Source: an uncultured Kordiimonas sp. (GTDB lineage: Bacteria; Pseudomonadota; Alphaproteobacteria; Sphingomonadales; Kordiimonadaceae). From it: a DNA stretch of 64,000 nucleotides. Below are positions 27,270-35,292 of this stretch, piece after piece. The stretch spans positions 1,178,001 through 1,242,000 of the forward strand of contig CANNDZ010000001.1 of assembly GCA_947503575.1 (NCBI GenBank), written 5' to 3'. The number at the start of each line of letters is the position of its first letter. The first letter of the stretch is position 1. A program made the position numbers and the translations under genes. The notes below the pieces were generated by a model. That model was not told the DNA's origin. It searched no databases and was given only the letters and a program-made list of their open reading frames with translations.

Positions 27270-28100
27270 TTAGTGAACCTCTTCCCCGCCCGAAACATTC
27301 AAGGCTTCTCCCGTGATATAGCCCGCCGCTTCTGATGCCAGGAACACCGCAGCGGCTGCCGTATCTGTTGGCAAGCCAGGTCGGCCCATGGGATTTGTCC
27401 GCCGCATATTGGCCAAATAGTCATCAACGCTTTCAAAGCCAAGCAGTTTGGAAAAATAGTCATTTTGCTTGGCACCAAGCCCGGTAGTGACATGGTTGGG
27501 GCATATGGCATTAACAGTGATGCCATACTGACCAAGTTCAACGGCGTTGGACCGTGTCAGCCCAATCATGCCATGCTTTGACGCGGTGTAGGGCGCCATG
27601 TGGGGAAAGCCTGTCTTTGCTGCCTGACTGGCGATGTTGATGATGCGCCCGCCATTGTCTTTCATGGCCAGGGCGGCGTGTTTGCTGCATAGAAACGCCC
27701 CTTTCAGGTTTACGTCGAGAACGGCGTCCCATTCATCAACCGCCAAATCAAACATGGGTTTCATAATGTAGCCAATGCCAGCGTTGTTCACCAGAATGTC
27801 AATTTTTCCGAAGGTGTCCACCGTTGTTTTAATCAGGTTTTGCACCTGCGTGTCATCCCGTATGTCGGCTGCAATCGTCAACACATCTGCACCCTTGCTG
27901 CGCAGGGTGGCGGCAATGTCTTCCATCTCGTTTGTGGTGCCAATGTCATCGGCATCCAAATGAGTGGCTGGTGTGCCCAAGTCCGTGATAACTATTTTCG
28001 CCCCTTCGGCTGCAAAAGCCGCGGCAATCGCTTCACCCAGACCTTTTTTTCGGCCTGACCCGGTGACAATGGCCACTTTTCCATTAAGCAAGTTTGCCAT
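27270..28100 (-). CDS. Short-chain dehydrogenase/reductase (SDR)
   Basis: A classical SDR of 276 aa: the NAD(P) glycine motif is TGSGRKKGLGEAIA (about 14-27, with a small insertion), NNAGIG near residue 107, and the catalytic Ser in NIASQAA followed by YTASKHG (Tyr and Lys). The C-terminal half ends GYITGEALNVSGGEEVH, typical of the family. An acidic ITDLGTP after strand beta-2 suggests NAD rather than NADP preference. It lies 5 bp after the HapK-like gene as the last gene of the MarR-PrpD-HapK-SDR unit. The substrate is not evident. Confidence 0.9.
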   Translation of the reverse strand: MANLLNGKVAIVTGSGRKKGLGEAIAAAFAAEGAKIVITDLGTPATHLDADDIGTTNEMEDIAATLRSKGADVLTIAADIRDDTQVQNLIKTTVDTFGKIDILVNNAGIGYIMKPMFDLAVDEWDAVLDVNLKGAFLCSKHAALAMKDNGGRIINIASQAAKTGFPHMAPYTASKHGMIGLTRSNAVELGQYGITVNAICPNHVTTGLGAKQNDYFSKLLGFESVDDYLANMRRTNPMGRPGLPTDTAAAAVFLASEAAGYITGEALNVSGGEEVH

Positions 28101-28105
28101 GATGC

Positions 28106-28420
28106 CTACCCTTCGATGCTTTCTGACATAATAAACATGGGATTATCGGCAAAAGACTGAAACTCGCCAGCCACCTTTTGCATAACATCAGTGCCAATTT
28201 CTTCGCCGAACTTTGCCATGTCACTTACGCTGATGATTTCTACATACTGATACGGGCTGGAATCATCACTGCCGAGCAAACCATTGGTGCGGAAAACCTC
28301 AAATCCGGATACTGATGACAGGCCCCGTACGGTTTTCAGGTCAGTTTCCCGTGCCCAGGTTTCGTATGTCTCAATGGAAGCACCGTCTTTCAGATTAAAA
28401 AGCACAATAATTGTAGTCAT
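28106..28420 (-). CDS. REDY-like protein (HapK/RedY family)
   Basis: A 104-aa protein beginning MTTIIVLFNLKDG, with YETWARETDLKTVRGLSSVSGFEVFR and a C-terminal FQSFADNPMFIM. This pattern matches the small dimeric alpha/beta-barrel family named after RedY and HapK of prodiginine gene clusters. Those proteins are implicated in pigment biosynthesis but have no established activity. The gene lies between an MmgE/PrpD-like gene (22 bp) and an SDR gene (5 bp). Many family members occur in catabolic or biosynthetic operons of proteobacteria. Confidence 0.75.
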   Translation of the reverse strand: MTTIIVLFNLKDGASIETYETWARETDLKTVRGLSSVSGFEVFRTNGLLGSDDSSPYQYVEIISVSDMAKFGEEIGTDVMQKVAGEFQSFADNPMFIMSESIEG

Positions 28421-28442
28421 GTGGGTCTCCTTTACTTTGGCG

Positions 28443-29822
28443 TTAATGAGGGAACAGAAGGCGGAAATTATCGAAGCAATTTTTGGCTATATCGAGGGAT
28501 CTTATTGCTGCAAAGATAGGTCTCGCTTGCTCAGGCGATAGCGGTGCGAATGCAATTGACGCCGCTAGCTGAAATTTAGCCAATAAGTCCTGGTCAGACA
28601 GCGGGTTGTCGGGCGCTCCCAATACTGCGGGCACGTTGATAGTGATTTTGTCGCCTTTTTGGCCCTGGATCTCTACTTTTTGCGGCGATAACGCGTTCTT
28701 ATCCGGGTTTTCATCGATAGTAATATCGACCTTTTGTGCAGTGGCGTGAATTGCTGGGTCCAAAAACCGCGCTGCGCGGAACTCACGTGGGTCAATTTTC
28801 CCGTCCTGCAACGCCAACCCCACCAAAAACGGCAAGCACAGGCGCGCATATGCGGGAGACATATCAGGCTTTAGGGGTCGCCCTACAAGCCTGTGAACAA
28901 GGGGTGGCACCGATGCCGTGAGGCCAGCAAGGGTCTCAGACGATACCGTTCCCTCAGTGATATTTTTCAGTAGCACCGATAACACACCATGACTGGCGCG
29001 GCCCGTGGGGTAAGGCTTGATCGACAGGTCATCAATTGCAAACCGGTCACCAAGGCCATCCAGCATCATACCAATATCGCCGGTTTCCTCGATCAAGGAA
29101 AAATAACCAAATGGGCCGGTGAAAATATCATGTGGCCCTGACAAGCCCGCACTAGCCATATCGCAGGCATTCAGGGCCGCGCGCGCCGACAAGGCAACCT
29201 GCACAGCAAGGGCGGGCGTGCCTTCCACATGCGCCTGCATGGTGCCCTGAACCTGACTGTAAGCTAGGCCAAGGGCATCTTTGGTTTCGCTTTCTCCCAG
29301 GTCGCGCATTCTTGCAATTGCTGCGGTTGCCCCGATAAGGCCTGCGGTTGCCGGTCGGAAAAAACGCAGCGGACTGTTTGTTGCGACCCCAAGGCGCGAT
29401 GCGATGTCGACACCAACAATCAGACATTCAAGGAACGTCCCGCCACTGATGCACTCATGAGACTGAACTTCTGCCCACAACGCGCCAGTTGTGACCGACA
29501 TAGCATGTACTACTGCCGGTTCATGTACGGCATCCCATTCAAGGCAGTGGATAGCATGGGCTGTCAAAACAGCGGCTGTATCGCGGGTTGCGGTCTCTGG
29601 TCGCCCGGGAATTCTGTATGGTCCATGGTCGCCAGCAAATGCATTGACCATCGAGGCGTTGGTTTCTGCCGCGCTGCCAGCCAGCGCACAGCCCAATGTA
29701 TCGACCAGAAACGCCTTGGCACTTTCTATGGTGTGTGAGGGTGCTGCCGCTGGCGTCGGACCAAGGGCAAACTGGACCAATGCGTCTATCGCGTTTTCGT
29801 GGATTTCAGGCGCTGTTGTCAT
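28443..29822 (-). CDS. MmgE/PrpD family protein
   Basis: A 459-aa member of the MmgE/PrpD superfamily, which includes 2-methylcitrate dehydratase, iminodisuccinate epimerase and cis-aconitate decarboxylase. N-terminal helices contain VDTLGCALAGS (about 51-61) and HCLEWDAVHEPAVVHAMSVTTGAL (about 95-118), the conserved DD/H region of the active site, here with Asp100 and His103 visible. KPYPTGRASHGVL near residue 262 is the second signature. The surroundings give no methylcitrate cycle genes (no prpB or prpC), so another substrate is likely. Confidence 0.85.
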   Translation of the reverse strand: MTTAPEIHENAIDALVQFALGPTPAAAPSHTIESAKAFLVDTLGCALAGSAAETNASMVNAFAGDHGPYRIPGRPETATRDTAAVLTAHAIHCLEWDAVHEPAVVHAMSVTTGALWAEVQSHECISGGTFLECLIVGVDIASRLGVATNSPLRFFRPATAGLIGATAAIARMRDLGESETKDALGLAYSQVQGTMQAHVEGTPALAVQVALSARAALNACDMASAGLSGPHDIFTGPFGYFSLIEETGDIGMMLDGLGDRFAIDDLSIKPYPTGRASHGVLSVLLKNITEGTVSSETLAGLTASVPPLVHRLVGRPLKPDMSPAYARLCLPFLVGLALQDGKIDPREFRAARFLDPAIHATAQKVDITIDENPDKNALSPQKVEIQGQKGDKITINVPAVLGAPDNPLSDQDLLAKFQLAASIAFAPLSPEQARPIFAAIRSLDIAKNCFDNFRLLFPH

Positions 29823-29833
29823 ACAGTTTCCCG

Positions 29834-30340
29834 CTACTCTTCTTCATCGATGCTAAGCAGGATTTTGCGTAAGATAGATGCCACTACCTCGCGTTCTTTA
29901 TCGTTGATATCGCCAAGCAGGCGATGTTCGATCTCGTTTTCTTTTGTAATAACCGCATCAAATGTTTCCAGCCCTAGCGGTGTGACCGAAACAATCACAC
30001 CCCGACCATCGTTTTTGTCTTTGCGTCTAAGGATCAGGCCTTTTCTCTCCATGCGGGTCAGGACATTGGTCATGCCGCCGGATGTCAGCAAATTGTGCCG
30101 GGAAATCGCGTTGGGTTTGGCTTCATAGGGCGGACCCGAAACAATCAGCGCCCCAAGTGTTTGCAGTTCGGAATACGACAGGCTGTGCTGGTTTAACACC
30201 CGACTTAGCCTTGCAAGGAAAATGTCGTTGATACGGGTGATGCGGCCCCAAACCTGCCAGGGGGATATATCCATATCGGTGCGCGTTTCCGACCATGCGC
30301 GGCTTAACCGATCCAGTCTATCTTCTTTCCCTACAGTCAT
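29834..30340 (-). CDS. MarR-family transcriptional regulator
   Basis: A 168-aa MarR-type winged-helix protein. The central region LSYSELQTLGALIVSG...SRHNLLTSGGMTNVLTRMERKGLILRRKDKNDGRGVIVSVTPLG carries the recognition helix and the beta-wing with the usual Asp-Arg region. It is the first gene of a four-gene unit with PrpD, HapK and SDR genes and is divergent from a flavoprotein gene. The 108-bp gap between them contains two palindromes that are good candidates for its operators, so it probably represses both units and responds to their substrate. Confidence 0.9.
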   Translation of the reverse strand: MTVGKEDRLDRLSRAWSETRTDMDISPWQVWGRITRINDIFLARLSRVLNQHSLSYSELQTLGALIVSGPPYEAKPNAISRHNLLTSGGMTNVLTRMERKGLILRRKDKNDGRGVIVSVTPLGLETFDAVITKENEIEHRLLGDINDKEREVVASILRKILLSIDEEE

Positions 30341-30381
30341 GCCTCACCGTTTTGATCTACCGCAGATACAAATCAATATAT

Positions 30382-30405
30382 CTTGACATAAAGCTTTTTA
30401 ACAAG
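30382..30405. promoter_or_regulatory. Imperfect palindrome over the flavoprotein promoter
   Basis: CTTG...AAAGCTTT...CAAG pairs at 9 of 12 positions across 24 bp. It contains TTGACA (30383-30388), a -35 box followed at 17 bp by TGAAAT (30406-30411). Binding of the divergently encoded MarR protein here would block transcription of the flavoprotein gene. Confidence 0.45.
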
Positions 30406-30410
30406 TGAAA

Positions 30411-30429
30411 TTGCCAGAAATACTGGCAA
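30411..30429. promoter_or_regulatory. Perfect palindrome upstream of the flavoprotein gene
   Basis: TTGCCAGAAATACTGGCAA has 7-bp perfect arms around five bases, ending 19 bp before the flavoprotein ATG. Size and position fit a MarR-type operator or, alternatively, a 5' untranslated hairpin. Confidence 0.5.
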
Positions 30430-30448
30430 GCATACGGATATAAAAACC

Positions 30449-31849
30449 ATGGGCATCATCAGAAAACCGGATTTCACGCCGGATTTCAGCATTCCTGTTG
30501 TTATTGCGGGGGGGGGTGCGTGTGGCCTCACGGCAGCGATTGCCGCCAAAAGACAGGGTGTCGATGTTGTGGTTCTGGAACGGGATGCCCACCCAGCCGG
30601 GTCTACGGCTATGTCATATGGTGGCATATGTGCCGCTGATACGGTTGCACAAAAAAAAGTAGGCTTGTCTGACACCCACGAGCAGTTTTTTGACGATATT
30701 CTAGCGATCACCAAGGGTCAGACCGACCCTGCGCATGCTCGCACAATCGCTGAAAATGCCGGACCAACACTGGATTGGTTAACAGAAGACCTGGGGTTCG
30801 ACCTTGACGTGGAAGTGCAGTGGGCAGGCTTGGGCCATAGCCAACTGCGCCTGCACGCCCCTCCTGGTCGGTCTGGCGAAGTGTTGATGGGCATGCTGTT
30901 ATCGGCAGTAGACCGCGAGGGCGTTGATGTTTTAACGCAGGCGCGTGTGACAGACCTGATTGTGGGCTTGGATGACCGTATTTTGGGTGTTCGTGTAGAA
31001 CGCCCTGACGGCATGGAAGAATTTGGCTGTGACCAGCTCATCCTTGCGACCTGTGGCTATGGTGGCAACGAAGACCTGATCCGACAGTATATGCCAGAAC
31101 TGGAAAATGCGCAGTATTATGGCCATGAAGGCAATGTTGGTGATGCCTTGTTATGGGGCCAGGAACTTGGGGCCGCCGTTGATGACCTGGGGGCTTATCA
31201 GGCACTTGGTTCGCTCAGCAGCCCCGGAAACCTCGTGATACCTCATACCCTATTGATTGGTGGCGGAGCGCAAATAAACAAAAATGGCGAGCGGTTTGAA
31301 AACGAACTGCACGATATTTCGGGGCAGGCGCTGACGATTTTGGAACAGCCAGACGGCGAAATCTGGGTTGTGTATGACCAAACCCTGCACGACGAAGCGC
31401 AAGATCGCTTCGAAGAATATAAAACCGCAGTTAGTTTGAACCTGTGTAAGTTTGCGTCAAACTGGGCAGACTTAGCGCAGCAGATGCGGGTGCCCGCCGA
31501 TGTGCTGGTGAGGACGATGGACTCTGTCACAAGGTATAAACAGGGCGACACCAGCGACCCGTTTGGCCGCCCATTCACCACAGATCGCCAATTGGAAGCG
31601 CCTTTTTATGCCATCAAAGTTACAGGCGCACTTTTCCATACGCAGGGTGGTTTGTGCGTGAACGGTGAAGCGCGCGTGGTGCGGGCTGATGGCTCCGCGT
31701 TCCCAAACCTTTTTGCAGGTGGTGGTGCGGCACGCAGTGTATCCGGCCCCTCGGTTTGGGGGTATCTGCCGGGTATGGGGATATGCACTGCAGTGACCCT
31801 GGGTAAACTGGCCGGCGAAACGGCAGCACGCTCTGCCAAGCTGGTTTAA
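30449..31849 (+). CDS. FAD-dependent oxidoreductase of the fumarate reductase/3-ketosteroid dehydrogenase flavoprotein family
   Basis: A 466-aa soluble flavoprotein. The FAD motif VVIAGGGACGLTAAIAAKR begins at about residue 17, with GSTAMSYGGICAA around residue 51. The C-terminal SGPSVWGYLPGMGICTAVTLGKLAGE matches the second FAD contact of this family. It could be a Delta1-dehydrogenase or an enoate/fumarate-type reductase; catalytic residues do not settle it. It is divergent from the MarR operon and its stop shares bases with the convergent phosphonopyruvate decarboxylase stop. Confidence 0.86.
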   Translation: MGIIRKPDFTPDFSIPVVIAGGGACGLTAAIAAKRQGVDVVVLERDAHPAGSTAMSYGGICAADTVAQKKVGLSDTHEQFFDDILAITKGQTDPAHARTIAENAGPTLDWLTEDLGFDLDVEVQWAGLGHSQLRLHAPPGRSGEVLMGMLLSAVDREGVDVLTQARVTDLIVGLDDRILGVRVERPDGMEEFGCDQLILATCGYGGNEDLIRQYMPELENAQYYGHEGNVGDALLWGQELGAAVDDLGAYQALGSLSSPGNLVIPHTLLIGGGAQINKNGERFENELHDISGQALTILEQPDGEIWVVYDQTLHDEAQDRFEEYKTAVSLNLCKFASNWADLAQQMRVPADVLVRTMDSVTRYKQGDTSDPFGRPFTTDRQLEAPFYAIKVTGALFHTQGGLCVNGEARVVRADGSAFPNLFAGGGAARSVSGPSVWGYLPGMGICTAVTLGKLAGETAARSAKLV

Positions 31850-32985
31850 TGGCTTAAAAACGCCATAAAACGCTGGGCAACCTCTGCTGGGGTAACCGTT
31901 GGTCGTGCAAGGTTTTCAAGCGAGCCAACCGCGATGCGCATATGGATCATATGGGGGCCACTTTCTGACACCGCATCGCTGATTATTTGCCGCACTGTGT
32001 TCGCGTCGTCGCAGCGCGTTGCAGTTTTGTATCCGCACGCTGCCGCGATAGCTGCAAAATCAACACTTTCAGACCCTGTGGGTTGGCCGCCGGTAGAATC
32101 GTGGGCGGCATTATCTAAAATGACATGAATCAAGTTGGCAGGGCGTTCCCGGCCAATGGTGGTAAGCGTACCAAGTCGCATGAGCGCCGCACCATCCCCA
32201 TCAAGAACGATGATAGGTTTATTAGGCCGGGCAAGCGCGATGCCAAGCCCAATGGCGCCCGCAGACCCCATGGACCCAACCATGTAAAAATTCTGAGGCC
32301 TGTGCCCCAGGGTAAACAGTTCACGGCTACATTTGCCGGTTGTGGCGACCACGGCTGCATCCTCTGGTATTACTGCGACAATCGCGCGCAAAGCGTCATA
32401 GCGCGACATTGCTGGTTTGTGGCGGCATTGATCCGTGGTGGATGTTGTACTGCGTTCCGGAATGATTTGGTTTTCCGCAGGATGCACTAAAGGCGCAAAA
32501 CTGTCAGGCTTGACGAGCAAGGCAACAGGCTTTTGCGTTTCCGTCATGGTGGAAAACGCCGTGTTCAGGCACGCACGCATTGCGGCTACGTCAGTTGGCA
32601 GCTCCAGGCTTTCAACACCCATTAATTTTAGCATATCGCGCGTGGTCTTGCCCATCAGGTGATGCTGGGGTTCGTCTTCAATACCTGGCGCCGCGCGCCA
32701 CCCGATCACCAGTAAAACCGGAATGCGGAATGGGTCATTCAAGGAACTGAGAGGATTGATCAGATTGCCAAGTCCGGAGTTTTGGCAGAAAACAGCTGGT
32801 GTTTTACCCGCAAGATACGCACCAGTGGCCATGGCCAGGGCATCGGTTTCGATGACGGCCCCTACATAGTCATCATCGTTTGCCAGCACCTGCATCGGGG
32901 CTTTCAGAAATGAGCAAGGCACACCAGAAAAGAAATTTGTTCCGTGCGACCGAAGCGCGTCAATAAACTCCGTCGCATCCAGCAC
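31846..32985 (-). CDS. Phosphonopyruvate decarboxylase (TPP-dependent)
   Basis: This enzyme decarboxylates phosphonopyruvate to phosphonoacetaldehyde, which pulls the unfavourable PEP mutase reaction forward. From the GTG at 32985 it is 379 aa; an in-frame TTG at 33018 would add 11 residues. The order is an N-terminal pyrimidine domain (FFSGVPCSFLKAP at 18-30, Glu46 as the TPP activating glutamate) and a C-terminal PP domain with LDGDGAALM (261-269). VPCS is typical of phosphonopyruvate decarboxylases. It starts about 5 bp beyond the PEP mutase stop (2 bp between stop codon and GTG), so they are coupled. Confidence 0.9.
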   Translation of the reverse strand: MLDATEFIDALRSHGTNFFSGVPCSFLKAPMQVLANDDDYVGAVIETDALAMATGAYLAGKTPAVFCQNSGLGNLINPLSSLNDPFRIPVLLVIGWRAAPGIEDEPQHHLMGKTTRDMLKLMGVESLELPTDVAAMRACLNTAFSTMTETQKPVALLVKPDSFAPLVHPAENQIIPERSTTSTTDQCRHKPAMSRYDALRAIVAVIPEDAAVVATTGKCSRELFTLGHRPQNFYMVGSMGSAGAIGLGIALARPNKPIIVLDGDGAALMRLGTLTTIGRERPANLIHVILDNAAHDSTGGQPTGSESVDFAAIAAACGYKTATRCDDANTVRQIISDAVSESGPHMIHMRIAVGSLENLARPTVTPAEVAQRFMAFLSH

Positions 32986-32989
32986 AAGC

Positions 32990-33955
32990 TTAACCCGAGT
33001 GTCTCTTGCGCGACGCAAGAGACACTGGCCCCTTCAACAGCCCTTCAGTGTCAGTCAGTGATAGAATGTCTTCAACTGATGCGATGAGAGGTTCAAGGGC
33101 GCTGACGCTGCGTTCGTCAAAAATGGTTTGATACGCTGATGCCATGCTTGTCATGGCCGCACGCAGCCCATGATTAGCCCAGATGACGGCGCTGATGCCA
33201 AGCCGTTCAAACACATCTGTTGGAGTGCCGGAGTAGGTTGTTGGCGCGATAATGATGGGGATTGTGCCTGTCCAGCTATCGCAGAAGGCTTCAATTTCAA
33301 ACGCGGTTTTCTGTTTTGAATGCACAAAAAGCGCATCGGCCCCTGCGGCCTCGTAGCGGTTGGCTCGCTCCAGCGCTTCGGGAAGGCCCGCACCAGCGAC
33401 CAACGCTTCGGTGCGGGCAACTACGCAAAAATCATCAGTTTTCTGATTATCCTTTGCAGCCATAATCATACTGGTGAAATCTGCAATATCAGCGAGTTGA
33501 TGCCTTGTGTTGGCAAATGAATTCCGCTTGGGAAAAGCCTTGTCTTCAATGCAAACACCAGCAACGCCTGTTTCGCAGGCTTTGCGAACAAAGCGCCCGA
33601 ATATGTTGAAGTCGCCGTAACCGCTGTCAGCATCCAGAAGAACTGGCCGGTCGACAAAATCTGTGATCGGATCAACCAGATTTAGGACATCTGTCCATGT
33701 TAGTTCGTTCGCGTCGCGCAGCCCCATCGAGGCCGATAGCGTTAGGCCAGATGCCCAAACGGCCTTAAACCCGGCATCAACGGCGAGTTTTGCCGCCATG
33801 GCGTTGTGCGCTTCCATGATGAAAGACAGGTCTTTTGAATCCAGAAGTGCCCGCAATTGTTTTCCGACAGATATCCCCACAGTTTCTGACGTCTTGATTG
33901 AATTGTCAGTCAATGTATTCCACCGGTTTGTTGCACTGTTGTCCTCCAAGGGCAT
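32990..33955 (-). CDS. Phosphoenolpyruvate mutase, PepM (C-P bond formation)
   Basis: PepM rearranges phosphoenolpyruvate to phosphonopyruvate, the entry step of nearly all natural phosphonates. The 321-aa protein has the diagnostic EDK-x5-NS motif at residues 137-146 (EDKAFPKRNS), which separates true mutases from isocitrate lyase-like hydrolases. The metal site DADSGYG is at 108-114. The first 30 residues are not conserved, so a later start is possible. The decarboxylase gene follows directly. It is divergent, over 131 bp, from a PLP aminotransferase gene. Confidence 0.94.
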   Translation of the reverse strand: MPLEDNSATNRWNTLTDNSIKTSETVGISVGKQLRALLDSKDLSFIMEAHNAMAAKLAVDAGFKAVWASGLTLSASMGLRDANELTWTDVLNLVDPITDFVDRPVLLDADSGYGDFNIFGRFVRKACETGVAGVCIEDKAFPKRNSFANTRHQLADIADFTSMIMAAKDNQKTDDFCVVARTEALVAGAGLPEALERANRYEAAGADALFVHSKQKTAFEIEAFCDSWTGTIPIIIAPTTYSGTPTDVFERLGISAVIWANHGLRAAMTSMASAYQTIFDERSVSALEPLIASVEDILSLTDTEGLLKGPVSLASRKRHSG

Positions 33956-34086
33956 ATTTGTAGATGCATACGGGTTCTTTGTAGCCTAGTCAGGTTGTTG
34001 ATGTCATGGCAAAAGAATCAAATACCAGATAGGTTTGGGCGTGATCATCCCGGCATGAATACGGGGCCAAAGCAGGAAAAATCACT

Positions 34087-35292
34087 ATGACATCTCCGAA
34101 GTTGGGCAATCAGGTGCAGGCGCTGGACGGCTACGCCACCAAAGCGATGGCAGAAAAAGCGCGCGCCACCGCCGGCGCGATTAATCTGGCGTTTGGTGAA
34201 CCCTCCTTTGGGCCGCCCAAAACCAGCCAGCAGGCAATAGAAGACAACGACCTGACCTGGGACGCGTTTTATACGTCCAGTAAGCGGTATGAAAAAAACC
34301 GGGGTATGCCGGAATTGCGGACGGCGATTGCCGATTATTATGCCCGAAGATACGATCTGAACGTTGACCCTGATAGCGAAATCCTGATCACACACGGCGG
34401 GGTGGAGGCAATCACGCTGGCCGCTCTTGTGACATCAGACCCGGGCGATACCATTCTGATAACAGACCCAACCTACATGCTGTACCAGCGGGCGATTAAA
34501 ACGCTTGGGCGTGAACCGGTGGCCGTGTCGCGACCTTGTGGTGGGCACGAATATGCGATTATGTCATCCACTAGCGAGCGCTTGCCATCAGCCCGCGCGA
34601 TGATTGTTAATTCGCCGGAAAACCCGAGCGGTTATGTCGCCAGCAACGATGATATGGCAGCCCTTGCGGATATCTCACGCAGCCAGGACATGTGGATCCT
34701 GCATGATGAGGTGTATGACAGCATGGTTTTCAAGCGCCCGCATGTGCCTGCACGCTGCGTGCCTGAATTGAAAGACCGCTCCATCCTGATCAATAGTTTT
34801 TCAAAAAAATACGGCGTGCCGGGGTTGCGCATTGGCTGGTTGTGTGCGCCGAAAGCTGTGATTGATTTGGCGGCAAAGCTGCATGACTTCATGTATTTAG
34901 GGGTTAATATTCTGTCAGAACGAATAGCAACCCGTATGATTGCTGACACCCGCGCCGACCCTTGGATGGATGAAACAGCTGAGGTGCTGGCCGCACGGGC
35001 GCTGCGGCTGCATGCAACCCTGTCGGCGGACAAAGGTTTTTCATGGCCGCGCGCGCCACAGGGCGCCATGTTCGCTTTCCCCAACGTGCGGGGTTTGGCT
35101 GAAAAACAGGGTTTGGCGGTAGACGAAGACGGTGCTGGAAAAGCCGTTGCTAACTGGTTGTTGGCGGAAAAGAAAATCGTCAGCATCCCCGGCCATGTTT
35201 ATGGCCCAACCAGTGAAGATTGTATCCGGTTGATTTTATGTTCTGATGCCGATGTGTTTGAACAGGGCCTGGCTGCACTGGACAGAATTTAA
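34087..35292 (+). CDS. Class I/II PLP-dependent aminotransferase of the phosphonate locus
   Basis: A 401-aa fold-type I aminotransferase. NSPENPSG (175-182), DEVY (207-210), the PLP lysine K240 in NSFSKKYG, and LRIGW with R248 are all in place. CAGGAAAA precedes the ATG. It is divergent from the PEP mutase/decarboxylase pair. It could aminate phosphonoacetaldehyde to 2-aminoethylphosphonate, although the classical enzyme (AepZ/PhnW) is a class V protein, or act on phosphonopyruvate to give phosphonoalanine. The substrate is therefore open. Its stop overlaps that of the convergent ATP-grasp gene by 4 bp. Confidence 0.88.
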   Translation: MTSPKLGNQVQALDGYATKAMAEKARATAGAINLAFGEPSFGPPKTSQQAIEDNDLTWDAFYTSSKRYEKNRGMPELRTAIADYYARRYDLNVDPDSEILITHGGVEAITLAALVTSDPGDTILITDPTYMLYQRAIKTLGREPVAVSRPCGGHEYAIMSSTSERLPSARAMIVNSPENPSGYVASNDDMAALADISRSQDMWILHDEVYDSMVFKRPHVPARCVPELKDRSILINSFSKKYGVPGLRIGWLCAPKAVIDLAAKLHDFMYLGVNILSERIATRMIADTRADPWMDETAEVLAARALRLHATLSADKGFSWPRAPQGAMFAFPNVRGLAEKQGLAVDEDGAGKAVANWLLAEKKIVSIPGHVYGPTSEDCIRLILCSDADVFEQGLAALDRI

